From an uncultured Clostridia bacterium (GTDB lineage Bacteria; Bacillota; Clostridia; Lachnospirales; Anaerotignaceae): 64,000 nucleotides of DNA. The DNA lies in the NCBI GenBank assembly GCA_910583755.1, contig CAJTZO010000001.1, positions 1-64,000 of the forward strand, in the 5' to 3' direction. This document shows, one piece after another, positions 56,079-63,837 of this stretch (position 1 is the first letter of the stretch; the number at the start of each line of letters is the position of its first letter). The position numbers were made by a program, and so were the translations under genes. The notes under the pieces are model-generated. The model had not been told where the DNA came from, made no database searches, and saw only the letters and a list, made by a program, of their open reading frames with translations.

Positions 56079-56621
56079 ATGAAAAAATTTGTTTGTTCCG
56101 TATGTGGTTATGTACATGAAGGTGATTCTGCTCCAGAACAATGTCCAATCTGTAAAGCAAGTTCTGATAAATTCACAGAACAAGTGGGAGAAATGACATG
56201 GGCTGCTGAACATGTGATTGGTGTTGCAAAAGGTTCTAGTGAAGATATTATGGCTGATTTAAGAGCTAATTTTGAAGGTGAATGTACAGAAGTTGGTATG
56301 TATCTTGCTATGGCTCGTGTTGCTCATAGAGAAGGCTATCCAGAAGTTGGTTTATACTATGAAAAAGCTGCTTGGGAAGAAGCAGAACATGCTTGCAAAT
56401 TTGCTGAATTATTAGGTGAAGTTGTAACAGATTCTACAAAGAAAAATCTTGAACTTCGTATTGCTGCTGAAAATGGTGCAACAGCAGGTAAAACAGACCT
56501 TGCAAAACGTGCAAAAGCTGCTAACTTAGATGCAATTCATGATACAGTACACGAAATGGCTAGAGATGAAGCTAGACATGGTAAAGCATTCCAAGGTCTC
56601 TACAACAGATATTTTAAATAA
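56079..56621 (+). CDS. Reverse rubrerythrin
   Basis: Start ATG 56079 follows AAGGAGGA. The 180-residue protein carries the rubredoxin-type Fe(Cys)4 site first (Cys6, Cys9, Cys22, Cys25) and the ferritin-like di-iron domain after it ([28 protein letters not shown]). This domain order is the reverse of classic rubrerythrin. Reverse rubrerythrins reduce H2O2 (and O2) with NADH through rubredoxin partners in clostridia and are usually PerR-controlled; the box upstream agrees. Confidence 0.92.
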   Translation: MKKFVCSVCGYVHEGDSAPEQCPICKASSDKFTEQVGEMTWAAEHVIGVAKGSSEDIMADLRANFEGECTEVGMYLAMARVAHREGYPEVGLYYEKAAWEEAEHACKFAELLGEVVTDSTKKNLELRIAAENGATAGKTDLAKRAKAANLDAIHDTVHEMARDEARHGKAFQGLYNRYFK

Positions 56622-56632
56622 AATGTAACTTT

Positions 56633-56665
56633 AAAGGTGTGTAAATTTTCTTACACACCTTTTAT
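56633..56665. terminator. Bidirectional terminator between rubrerythrin gene and luxS
   Basis: AAAGGTGTGTAA and TTACACACCTTT pair perfectly around six bases, with a T run at least on the + side. Confidence 0.88.
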
Positions 56666-56690
56666 TTTCAAATGCTCCCCTACTCACTTT

Positions 56691-57176
56691 TTAATAATTC
56701 TGTGTTGGGTATTCAATGTTTTCCTTTTTTATCTGATACAACACTTCTTCTAAAAATTTACAACATTCTAGCTTTGTAATTCCTAAATTATGGTCTAAAT
56801 AGTTACCACACATATAAGATTTTGCTGCTGGAATTTCTCCTGTAAAATTAGCCATATATTCGAAGGATTCTGTAATAATCTTAATAACATCTTTTGATTC
56901 TAAATCCCCCTTAAAAATAACATACATTCCTGTACGGCAACCCATAGGACCAACATAAATTGTTTTATCTGCCCATTCATTATGACCTCTGAAAAAAGTT
57001 GCCATTAAATGTTCAATTGTATGCATTACAGAAGTATCCATTACCATTTCGCGATTTGGTTCTTTCATTCTAACATCAAATGTTGTTAAAACACCATTAC
57101 CAACCGTATCTTTTCGGGAAACATAAATGCCTCTTAACAATTTATCATGATTAATTCCGAAACTTGTAACATCCAT
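56691..57176 (-). CDS. luxS: S-ribosylhomocysteine lyase
   Basis: Start at 57176 follows AAAGGAGAG; the longer frame to 57200 would begin before the RBS. The 161-residue protein has the metal site His52, His56 (HTIEH) and Cys123 (CGNYLDHN), with catalytic Glu55 and Cys80 (GPMGCRTG). LuxS splits S-ribosylhomocysteine to homocysteine and DPD, the precursor of autoinducer-2. Pfs (nucleosidase) is not in the window. Single gene. Confidence 0.94.
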   Translation of the reverse strand: MDVTSFGINHDKLLRGIYVSRKDTVGNGVLTTFDVRMKEPNREMVMDTSVMHTIEHLMATFFRGHNEWADKTIYVGPMGCRTGMYVIFKGDLESKDVIKIITESFEYMANFTGEIPAAKSYMCGNYLDHNLGITKLECCKFLEEVLYQIKKENIEYPTQNY

Positions 57177-57276
57177 ATTTTTTCTCTCCTTTATTTTCAT
57201 ATAATATAATTTTATACTTTATTATAACAAAATACAATATAAATTTTAGAAAATAAATGAATATTCCATTCTATGT

Positions 57277-57305
57277 TGCATAATGCTCTTATTTCTTTTA
57301 TACTA
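57277..57305 (+). promoter_or_regulatory. Sigma-A promoter of the HD gene
   Basis: TTGCAT (57277-57282), 17 bases, TATACT (57300-57305), 34 bases before the start codon. Confidence 0.7.
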
Positions 57306-57338
57306 AAATAAATATTATTGCAGAAAGAAGGAATAAAA

Positions 57339-57893
57339 ATGAGTATTACAAGAGAAGAAGCATGGAATTTATTGAATGAATTTAATAAAGAACCCTTTCA
57401 TATTCGTCATGCTGAAGTGGTAGAAGGAATTATGAAACATTTTGCAAGAGAATTAGGATATGCTGAAGAAGAAGAATTTTGGGGCATTGTTGGGCTATTA
57501 CATGACTTAGATTTTGAACAATATCCAGAACAGCATTGTATCAAAGAACAAGAAATTATGAAAGAAAGAGGAATTGATGAAAGAATCATCCATGCAACAG
57601 CAAGTCATGGCTATGGTCTTGTAGCAGATGTCAAACCAGAACACGAAATGGAAAAAGTTCTTTTTGCAGTAGATGAATTATCTGGATTATTAGGTGCAGC
57701 AGCTAAAATGCGCCCTTCTAAAAGTGTACAAGACATGGAATTAAAATCTGCAAAGAAAAAATTCAAAGATAAAGCATTTGCTGCTGGTTGTTCCAGAGAT
57801 GTAATCCGTAAGGGTGCTGAAATGCTAGGTTGGGAATTAGATGACTTAATTAGTAAAACAATTGAAGCTATGAAAGAAGACCCAAGAAACTAA
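57339..57893 (+). CDS. HD-domain protein
   Basis: Start ATG 57339 (RBS AGAAGGA). The 184-residue protein has an HD phosphohydrolase core: HIRHAEVVEG, LLHDLDFEQYPEQH, and ATASHGYG further on, with conserved Asp in AVDELSG. Similar proteins are widespread in clostridia as HD-domain hydrolases of unknown substrate, likely a phosphomonoester or nucleotide. A strong terminator follows. Confidence 0.78.
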   Translation: MSITREEAWNLLNEFNKEPFHIRHAEVVEGIMKHFARELGYAEEEEFWGIVGLLHDLDFEQYPEQHCIKEQEIMKERGIDERIIHATASHGYGLVADVKPEHEMEKVLFAVDELSGLLGAAAKMRPSKSVQDMELKSAKKKFKDKAFAAGCSRDVIRKGAEMLGWELDDLISKTIEAMKEDPRN

Positions 57894-57901
57894 TTAAACA
57901 A

Positions 57902-57936
57902 CACCTCCTGTTTAAAAAGCAGGAGGTGCATTTTTA
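57902..57936 (+). terminator. Intrinsic terminator after the HD gene
   Basis: CACCTCCTG and CAGGAGGTG form a 9-bp stem, followed by a short gap and T5. Confidence 0.85.
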
Positions 57937-58077
57937 TTATTTTTTATTGTGATAATGTTCCCTACAACAATGGCAACCCTTACTAGCACAATTACAAGTT
58001 CCTTTATTTTTCATTATATTTTTGATTGCCATTACAATAAGGATGAATACAACGCCTCCAATAATTATATTCGCCAA
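57937..58077 (-). CDS. FeoB-associated Cys-rich membrane peptide
   Basis: This 46-residue peptide starts at TTG 58077, 8 bases after GGAGG. It has one membrane helix (NIIIGGVVFILIVMAI) and a Cys-rich tail, CNCASKGCHCC, with five Cys and then a His pair. The pattern (FeoB genes followed by a tiny helix plus Cys cluster) is known in clostridia and annotated as FeoB-associated Cys-rich membrane protein. It begins 15 bases after the feoB stop. A role in ferrous iron handling at FeoB is inferred from position and Cys content. Confidence 0.8.
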   Translation of the reverse strand: MANIIIGGVVFILIVMAIKNIMKNKGTCNCASKGCHCCREHYHNKK

Positions 58078-58092
58078 AGGGAATACCTCCTT

Positions 58093-60222
58093 TTATTCTG
58101 CTGTTTGTGTAAAATGAATTTGATGTTCTTTTTTATCTTTTATAAAAATCATAATAATCACAGCTATTACTGCTGCAATACAAAAAATTGCTGGAATTGG
58201 ATTTGCTTCATAGAATAATGTATTGCCAACTGTATTGATAAGCAAAGATACTATATATGCTAAGCCAGTTTGATAGCCAACTGCAATAAAGGTCCATTTC
58301 CAGTTGCCCATTTCTCTTTTAATCGCACCAATGGCTGCAAAACAAGGTGCACATAATAAATTAAATGCTAAAAAGGAGTAAGCAGATACTTGTGTAAAAG
58401 CTCCCTGAAGATTCGCCCAAATTTCAACCCCATCTTCCGCAACTTCCCCCATGCCATACAATACACCAAATGTCCCCACAACATTTTCTTTTGCTACAAG
58501 TCCTGTTATAGTTGCCACTGCCGCTTTCCAATCACCCCAGCCTAAAGGTATAAAAATGGGTGCAATAATATTCCCAATAGAAGCTAAAATGGATTCACTT
58601 GCATCTACCATTTGCAAAGACCAATTAAAAGACTGTAAAAACCAAATCAAACCACAGGCAACAAAAATAATGGTGCCTGCTTTTTTTACAAATGATTTTC
58701 CTCTATCCCACATATGAATCAATACCCCTTTTGCTGCTGGCAAATGATAAGGTGGTAACTCCATAACAAATGGTGCAGGTTCCCCTGCAAATAGTGTTGT
58801 CTTTTTTAATAAAACACCTGAAAAAATAATGGCTCCAATTCCAATAAAATAAGCAGATGGTCCAACCCAAGAACTTTCTGGAAATAATGCACCTGCAATT
58901 AATGCAATAATTGGCAATTTTGCTCCACAAGGAATAAACGTTGTTGTTATAATAGTCATCCTTCTATCCTTTTCATGTTCGATTGTTCTGGAAGCCATGA
59001 TACCAGGAACACCACAACCTGTACCAATCAGCATTGGAATAAATGATTTTCCTGATAAACCAAATTTTCTAAAAATTCTATCCATGATAAATGCAATCCG
59101 TGCCATGTAGCCACAATCTTCCAAAATAGAAAGGAAAAAGAACAATACAAGCATCTGTGGCAAAAATCCAATAACAGCCCCAACACCACCAATAATACCA
59201 TCAACAATAAAACTTTGTAGCCATTCTGCTGTTCCTATATTTTCTAAAAATATGGATACATTTCCTTGTAAAATCTCTCCTACCAATACATCATTTGTCC
59301 AGTCAGTTGCTATGGTTCCTACTGTAGAAACAGAAATATAATAAACAAACCACATTATTAGTGCAAAAAATGGTAAAGCAAAAAATCTGTTTGTTACAAT
59401 ATGGTCGATTTTATCAGAAGTTGTCATAGTTGTTGTATCTTTCTTTTGAATACATTTTGAAACTAACTTTTCTATGTATTCATATCTTTCATTTGTAATA
59501 ATACTTTCACTATCATCTTCTAATAAATTTTCACAATCTACAATTATCTTTTCTATTTTCTCTGCAACTGTTTTATCAACTGGAAAGATTTTTAATATTT
59601 TTTCATCTCTTTCAAACAATTTAATCGAAAACCATCTTAATTGTTTTTTATCTACTTTATCCTGAATCAATACCGAAATTTTCTGTAATGCTTTTTCTAC
59701 ATCTGTTTGAAACATTTCACCAATTTTTATTGTCTGGTTTACAGCCTTCATTGCAATTTGTGCAGCCTCCATTGTCCCCTGCCCTTTTAATGCAGACGTT
59801 TCAACAATTTTACAGCCAAGTGTTTCACTTAATTCTTTTCTGTTAATTATATCACCTCGTTTTGCAACAATATCCATCATATTCATAGCAACCACAACAG
59901 GAATGCCCATTTCTAACAACTGTGTTGTTAAATAAAGATTTCTTTCCATATTAGAAGCATCTACTAAATTTAATATAACATCTGGTTGTTCCTTTATAAT
60001 ATAATCTCTTGTTACTACTTCTTCTAAAGTATATGGAGAAAGAGAATAAATCCCTGGTAAATCTATGATTGTAATATCTTTATGTTCTTTTAACTTTCCT
60101 TCTTTTTTTTCTACAGTAACCCCTGGCCAATTTCCTACATATTGTGAACTTCCCGTTAAATCATTAAACATAGTTGTCTTTCCACAGTTTGGGTTCCCTG
60201 CAAGTGCTATTTTTATTGTCAT
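58093..60222 (-). CDS. feoB: Ferrous iron transporter FeoB
   Basis: The 709-residue protein has an N-terminal G domain with G1 GNPNCGKTT (residues 9-17), G3 DLPGIYSL and G4 NMMD, then a helical regulatory segment and a membrane part with the FeoB core regions (IPMLIGTGCGVPGIMASR and LLCAPCFAAIGAIK). It imports Fe2+ driven by or gated through GTP. Two feoA genes precede it and a Cys-rich peptide gene follows, giving a four-gene minus-strand unit. Confidence 0.95.
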   Translation of the reverse strand: MTIKIALAGNPNCGKTTMFNDLTGSSQYVGNWPGVTVEKKEGKLKEHKDITIIDLPGIYSLSPYTLEEVVTRDYIIKEQPDVILNLVDASNMERNLYLTTQLLEMGIPVVVAMNMMDIVAKRGDIINRKELSETLGCKIVETSALKGQGTMEAAQIAMKAVNQTIKIGEMFQTDVEKALQKISVLIQDKVDKKQLRWFSIKLFERDEKILKIFPVDKTVAEKIEKIIVDCENLLEDDSESIITNERYEYIEKLVSKCIQKKDTTTMTTSDKIDHIVTNRFFALPFFALIMWFVYYISVSTVGTIATDWTNDVLVGEILQGNVSIFLENIGTAEWLQSFIVDGIIGGVGAVIGFLPQMLVLFFFLSILEDCGYMARIAFIMDRIFRKFGLSGKSFIPMLIGTGCGVPGIMASRTIEHEKDRRMTIITTTFIPCGAKLPIIALIAGALFPESSWVGPSAYFIGIGAIIFSGVLLKKTTLFAGEPAPFVMELPPYHLPAAKGVLIHMWDRGKSFVKKAGTIIFVACGLIWFLQSFNWSLQMVDASESILASIGNIIAPIFIPLGWGDWKAAVATITGLVAKENVVGTFGVLYGMGEVAEDGVEIWANLQGAFTQVSAYSFLAFNLLCAPCFAAIGAIKREMGNWKWTFIAVGYQTGLAYIVSLLINTVGNTLFYEANPIPAIFCIAAVIAVIIMIFIKDKKEHQIHFTQTAE

Positions 60223-60239
60223 TTATAACTCCCCTCTCT

Positions 60240-60461
60240 TTATCCAATTAAAATCATCTCCGCATCTGCTTTTCTTAATGAAAGCTCATATCCTCTTACT
60301 TTTACCTCCAGTGGGTCACCAAATGGTGCAACTTTTCTAAGTAATATCTTTGTTCCTTTTGTAATTCCCATATCCATAATTCTTCTTTTTACTGCACCAC
60401 TTCCTATTAATCTCACAACAACAACCGTTTCACCTATTTTTGCTTCTTTTAACGTTTTCAA
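60240..60461 (-). CDS. feoA: FeoA domain protein (second in operon)
   Basis: The TTG at 60461, preceded by AGGAGAG, is the likely start; a longer frame to 60521 runs through the RBS and into the neighbour's 3' end. The 73-residue SH3-like protein reads KTLKEAKIGETVVVVRL, VKRRIMDMGITKGT, FGDPLEVKVRGYELSLRK, all typical of FeoA. FeoA proteins bind FeoB and support ferrous iron uptake. It is 17 bases before feoB. Confidence 0.88.
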   Translation of the reverse strand: MKTLKEAKIGETVVVVRLIGSGAVKRRIMDMGITKGTKILLRKVAPFGDPLEVKVRGYELSLRKADAEMILIG

Positions 60462-60480
60462 AATAAACTCTCCTCTCCTA

Positions 60481-60693
60481 TTACACCATAATTCTGCTTG
60501 CCATAGACTTACTAATTGCAATACGAGTATCTTTTATTTTTACAATAACATTTCCCTGCATTTGAGATATAATTGTAATTTCACTCCCTTCCACAAATCC
60601 TAAATTTTTTAAAAATTGCTTTGTATCATCTTTTCCATTGATTTTTTTAATAGATTGTACTTCTCCAACATTTGCCATCATTAAAGGCATCAT
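60481..60693 (-). CDS. feoA: FeoA domain protein (first in operon)
   Basis: Starts at ATG 60693 or the adjacent ATG 60690, behind AAAGGAG. The 70-residue protein reads GEVQSIKKI, FLKNLGFVEGSEI and VIVKIKDTRIAIS, a FeoA/SH3-like fold. It is more diverged than the second copy. Tandem FeoA proteins before FeoB are common in clostridia; the two may form a heteromeric partner for FeoB or divide its regulation. Confidence 0.85.
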   Translation of the reverse strand: MMPLMMANVGEVQSIKKINGKDDTKQFLKNLGFVEGSEITIISQMQGNVIVKIKDTRIAISKSMASRIMV

Positions 60694-60739
60694 AAATGCT
60701 CCTTTCAAAACAAAATAAGAATTATATAATTTTTATTAC

Positions 60740-60755
60740 TTATAACTAATTATAA
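60740..60755. promoter_or_regulatory. Possible metal-regulator operator upstream of feoAAB
   Basis: TTATAA, CTAA, TTATAA form a short palindrome about 50 bases before the first feoA start. On the minus strand a TTGACA lies a little farther upstream, though the -10 is unclear. It loosely recalls Fur-family 7-1-7 sites. AT-rich chance palindromes are frequent here, so confidence is low. Confidence 0.3.
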
Positions 60756-60849
60756 TAAGTTTATATTAACTAACTAAATTTGTCAATAGCTAATATTAAA
60801 AAAATTAATATTTACATAATATTATACTGGTAAACTTATTTTAAATCAT

Positions 60850-60878
60850 AAAAAAAGTGGCTATTTTTATAGCCACTC
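60850..60878 (-). terminator. Intrinsic terminator after pyrE
   Basis: AGTGGCTA and TAGCCACT pair around six bases; on the minus strand the stem is followed by T7. Confidence 0.88.
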
Positions 60879-60895
60879 TAAAATATAATTCTTAT

Positions 60896-61558
60896 TTAAA
60901 AAATACAATATTGCTCCATATATTTTTCCATTAATTTTAACACATTATCATAACTATCTTGCTCTTTTAAATAATTATAAATATCTTGCACAGAAATAAT
61001 AGAATGTACTTTTATTCCAAATTCTTCACTAACTTCCATAATCGCTGTCTTTCCCTCTGTCTGCCCTATTTCACAACGATTTACAGAAATAAACATATGG
61101 TTTACTGTTACATTTGCAGCATTTTTTAAAACTGGCATGGTTTCTCGTATTGCTGTGCCTGCGGTAATGACATCTTCAATAATAATAACATTATCATCTT
61201 TTTTTGGCTGATAACCTACTAAACTTCCACCCTCGCCATGATCTTTCACTTCTTTTCTATTAAAAAAATAAGGCTTGTCTATCTTATATTCTGTTGCAAG
61301 CGAAGCAGCAGTTGCAGTTACAAGTGGAATTCCTTTATAAGCTGGTCCAAACATACAATCAAAATTATCACCACAAGTTTCTTTTATCAATCGTGCATAA
61401 AAATTCCCCAATGCTGCAATTTGTTTTCCAGTTTTATAATTTCCTGTGTTTACAAAATAAGGAGTCAAACGTCCACTTTTTGTTTTAAACTCTCCAAAAC
61501 GCAATACATCTGCTTTCATCATAAATTCAATAAAGTCTTTTTTATTTTCTGTTAACAT
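60896..61558 (-). CDS. pyrE: Orotate phosphoribosyltransferase
   Basis: The 220-residue PRTase has the PRPP-binding motif VIIIEDVITAGTAIRE and the upstream GPAYKGIPL loop. It joins orotate to PRPP to make OMP. It starts 12 bases after pyrD, so both form one unit. Confidence 0.93.
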   Translation of the reverse strand: MLTENKKDFIEFMMKADVLRFGEFKTKSGRLTPYFVNTGNYKTGKQIAALGNFYARLIKETCGDNFDCMFGPAYKGIPLVTATAASLATEYKIDKPYFFNRKEVKDHGEGGSLVGYQPKKDDNVIIIEDVITAGTAIRETMPVLKNAANVTVNHMFISVNRCEIGQTEGKTAIMEVSEEFGIKVHSIISVQDIYNYLKEQDSYDNVLKLMEKYMEQYCIF

Positions 61559-61570
61559 TCCTATTCCCCT

Positions 61571-62497
61571 TTAATCTATAATTCCTTTTATATCTGCTAT
61601 GTCTTTAATATCATATTGTTCCATATAATTTTGAATCCCGTTTATTGTTTCAATGGTAGCCATTGGATTTGAAAAATTTGCAGTTCCAATTGCAACTGCC
61701 GTTGCTCCAGCCATAATAAACTCAATCGCATCTTCTCCATTTGCAATGCCACCCATACCAATAATTGGTACATCAACTGCTTTTGCTGTTTGATATACCA
61801 TACGAACAGCTACAGGTTTTATTGCAGGTCCAGAAAGTCCTCCTATTTTATTAGCTAAAACAGTTTTTCTTTTATGAATATCAATTTTCATTCCTTGCAA
61901 TGTGTTGATAAGAGATAAGGCATCTGCTCCTCCACAGACAGCGGCCCTTGCAATTTCTGTAATATCTGTTACATTTGGTGTTAGCTTTACAATAAGGGGT
62001 TGTTTTGCACACTTTTTTACTTCAGCAACAACTTTTTCTGCCATTTTAGGCTGCGTTCCAAATGTAATACCACCTTCTGTAACATTTGGACAGGAAATAT
62101 TTAATTCTAGCAAATCAACATCTGCATTTGCTAATTTTTCTGCAACTTGGCAATATTCTTCTATAGTATGTCCACATATATTAACAATGATTTTTGTATC
62201 ATACTGGCGTAAAAAAGGTATATCATTTTGTATAACATAGTCCACACCCGGATTTTGCAAGCCGACTGAATTTAACATACCTCCATATGTCTCTGCAATA
62301 CGAGGGGCATTGTTTCCTTTCCATGCAACATTTGCAACCCCTTTTATAGTAACTGCTCCTAATTGGTTTAAATCTACAAATTCCCCATATTCTTTGCCAG
62401 AAGCAAAGGTTCCTGAAGCAGTAGTAACTGGATTTTTCATAATGACACCAGCAATGTTGATAGATAAATTTCTATGTGATGTTGAGAAATGATTCAT
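61571..62497 (-). CDS. pyrD: Dihydroorotate dehydrogenase, class 1 catalytic subunit
   Basis: Start ATG 62497 follows AAAGGAG; a frame open to 62518 precedes the RBS. The 308-residue FMN enzyme has NPVTTASGTF, the catalytic Cys in ELNISCPNV, and GMGGIANGEDAIEFI. Class 1B enzymes work with an Fe-S/FAD subunit PyrK that passes electrons to NAD; no pyrK is next to it here. Sequence suggests 1B (PyrDI) but 1A is not strictly excluded. Confidence 0.92.
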   Translation of the reverse strand: MNHFSTSHRNLSINIAGVIMKNPVTTASGTFASGKEYGEFVDLNQLGAVTIKGVANVAWKGNNAPRIAETYGGMLNSVGLQNPGVDYVIQNDIPFLRQYDTKIIVNICGHTIEEYCQVAEKLANADVDLLELNISCPNVTEGGITFGTQPKMAEKVVAEVKKCAKQPLIVKLTPNVTDITEIARAAVCGGADALSLINTLQGMKIDIHKRKTVLANKIGGLSGPAIKPVAVRMVYQTAKAVDVPIIGMGGIANGEDAIEFIMAGATAVAIGTANFSNPMATIETINGIQNYMEQYDIKDIADIKGIID

Positions 62498-62596
62498 CGT
62501 TTTTCTCCTTTTTCTCATGTTATAATTTAGAAATTATAGCATAAAAATTATTTTTATTCAAGTTTTGGTTTTTAGATTTCTCTTTTCGTATATAAT

Positions 62597-62632
62597 AAAA
62601 ATCTCCTTTCCGATTTGGAAAAGAGATTTTTT
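62597..62632. terminator. Terminator after folT
   Basis: AATCTC-TTTCC and GGAAA-GAGATT pair around one mismatch and GATTT, with A and T runs on both sides. Confidence 0.8.
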
Positions 62633-62636
62633 ATTT

Positions 62637-63167
62637 TTAATAGATATGACGATTTATAATGTGATAGTGCGACAAAAATTTTGTCACAGTATATACCATT
62701 ACTAAATTGATAGGATATTGTAAAATAGCTTTATAAACACGTGGTATAGCAAATAAAGGAGAACCATACATTATAAAAAGCCATATTGGAGATAATATTA
62801 AACTAATAATAATGGTATACAATAATACTGCACCTGCCACTCGCATTAATGTAATCTGTTTACGATACAACAAAAGTCCAAATAAAAAACCAACTACAAA
62901 AGCATTAATCGTAAAGCCAACAAAATAGTAGCCAATTGGTTTTGTAATAAATCCTACCACATCTCCAAGTGCACCTGCAATTCCCCCAATGATTGGACCA
63001 TATAACATACCACAAACAGCAATAGGTAAAAAAGAAATCCCTATTCTTAAGGTATTGCCAATCATAATATTAAAATAATTTAATATCACATTAAGCGCAA
63101 CAAACATTGCAACTCCTGTTAAAACTCTTGGCTGTTTTAAAGTTTCCATTATCGTTTCTTTTCTCAT
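62637..63167 (-). CDS. folT: ECF transporter S component, folate type
   Basis: The 176-residue protein has about six helices. It reads NTLRIGISFLPIAVCGMLYG, GGIAGALGDVVGFI and YFVGFTINAFVVGFLFG, the pattern of FolT-type S components that capture folate for the shared ECF module. EcfA and EcfT are not in the window. RBS AGAGGAG. Substrate is assigned by similarity only. It lies 70 bases downstream of the ABC ATPase gene on the same strand, likely co-transcribed but functionally separate. Confidence 0.82.
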   Translation of the reverse strand: MRKETIMETLKQPRVLTGVAMFVALNVILNYFNIMIGNTLRIGISFLPIAVCGMLYGPIIGGIAGALGDVVGFITKPIGYYFVGFTINAFVVGFLFGLLLYRKQITLMRVAGAVLLYTIIISLILSPIWLFIMYGSPLFAIPRVYKAILQYPINLVMVYTVTKFLSHYHIINRHIY

Positions 63168-63237
63168 AAATGGCTCCTCTCATTTTTGATATGTGTTTTG
63201 CAAAAATATAGCATATATTGTTAAAAAAAGCAATATA

Positions 63238-63837
63238 TTATTTTAAATAAATTTGCTCTGTAGTCACTTGTTTTAATAAATCAATATCATGACTCACTAC
63301 AAGTAATCCTATTTCTCTTTTTTCTGTTTCCTGCAATAAAAAATGCCATATTTGACTTTGTGTTACAAAATCTAACATTGTCGTAATTTCATCTGCTAAT
63401 AAAAAGCGTGTTTTTTCTCCTAATGTTCGTGCAATACAAAATCTTTGTAATTCTCCACCAGAAAGTGTATTTGGAAAACGATACAGCCAACTTTGTTGGA
63501 TTCCCAACCTAGTTATAATTTCTTCTGAAATAGCATCTCCTTCTGCTAATGTCTTTTTCATAATTAGTCTTGGATTCACAGCCATATCAGGATGCTGCCA
63601 TATCATTTGTACAGGGCAATATCCATTTTGTGGTAAAGGTTTTCCATCTAATAAAATACTTCCTGCTGTTGGTTTTAAATAACCTGATAATAATTTACAG
63701 AGTGTTGTTTTTCCAAACCCACTAGGTGCAATTATACCAATCCGTTGTGTACTTTCTATAGAAAAAGATATATTTTCCAATATAAAACGCCCCTTTTTTT
63801 CATAGCGAAAAAAAATATTTTTTGCTTCTAATAGCAT
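63238..63837 (-). CDS. Peptide/nickel-type ABC transporter ATPase (DppF/NikE-like)
   Basis: Start ATG 63837 (RBS AGGAGGAG). The 199-residue ATPase has Walker A APSGFGKTT, signature LSGGELQR, Walker B FLLADEITTMLD and the SHD switch. It is short: it lacks the C-terminal extension of DppF-type proteins. Its start overlaps the stop of the upstream ATPase gene, giving the usual D-F pair of peptide or nickel importers. The permeases and binding protein must lie outside the window. Confidence 0.85.
   Translation of the reverse strand: MLLEAKNIFFRYEKKGRFILENISFSIESTQRIGIIAPSGFGKTTLCKLLSGYLKPTAGSILLDGKPLPQNGYCPVQMIWQHPDMAVNPRLIMKKTLAEGDAISEEIITRLGIQQSWLYRFPNTLSGGELQRFCIARTLGEKTRFLLADEITTMLDFVTQSQIWHFLLQETEKREIGLLVVSHDIDLLKQVTTEQIYLK

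Noticed and set aside
57949..58218. Open frame of 89 codons on the plus strand
   Set aside because: It is the shadow of the FeoB C terminus and the Cys-rich peptide gene. Its sequence is His/Tyr/Cys-rich and unlike a protein.
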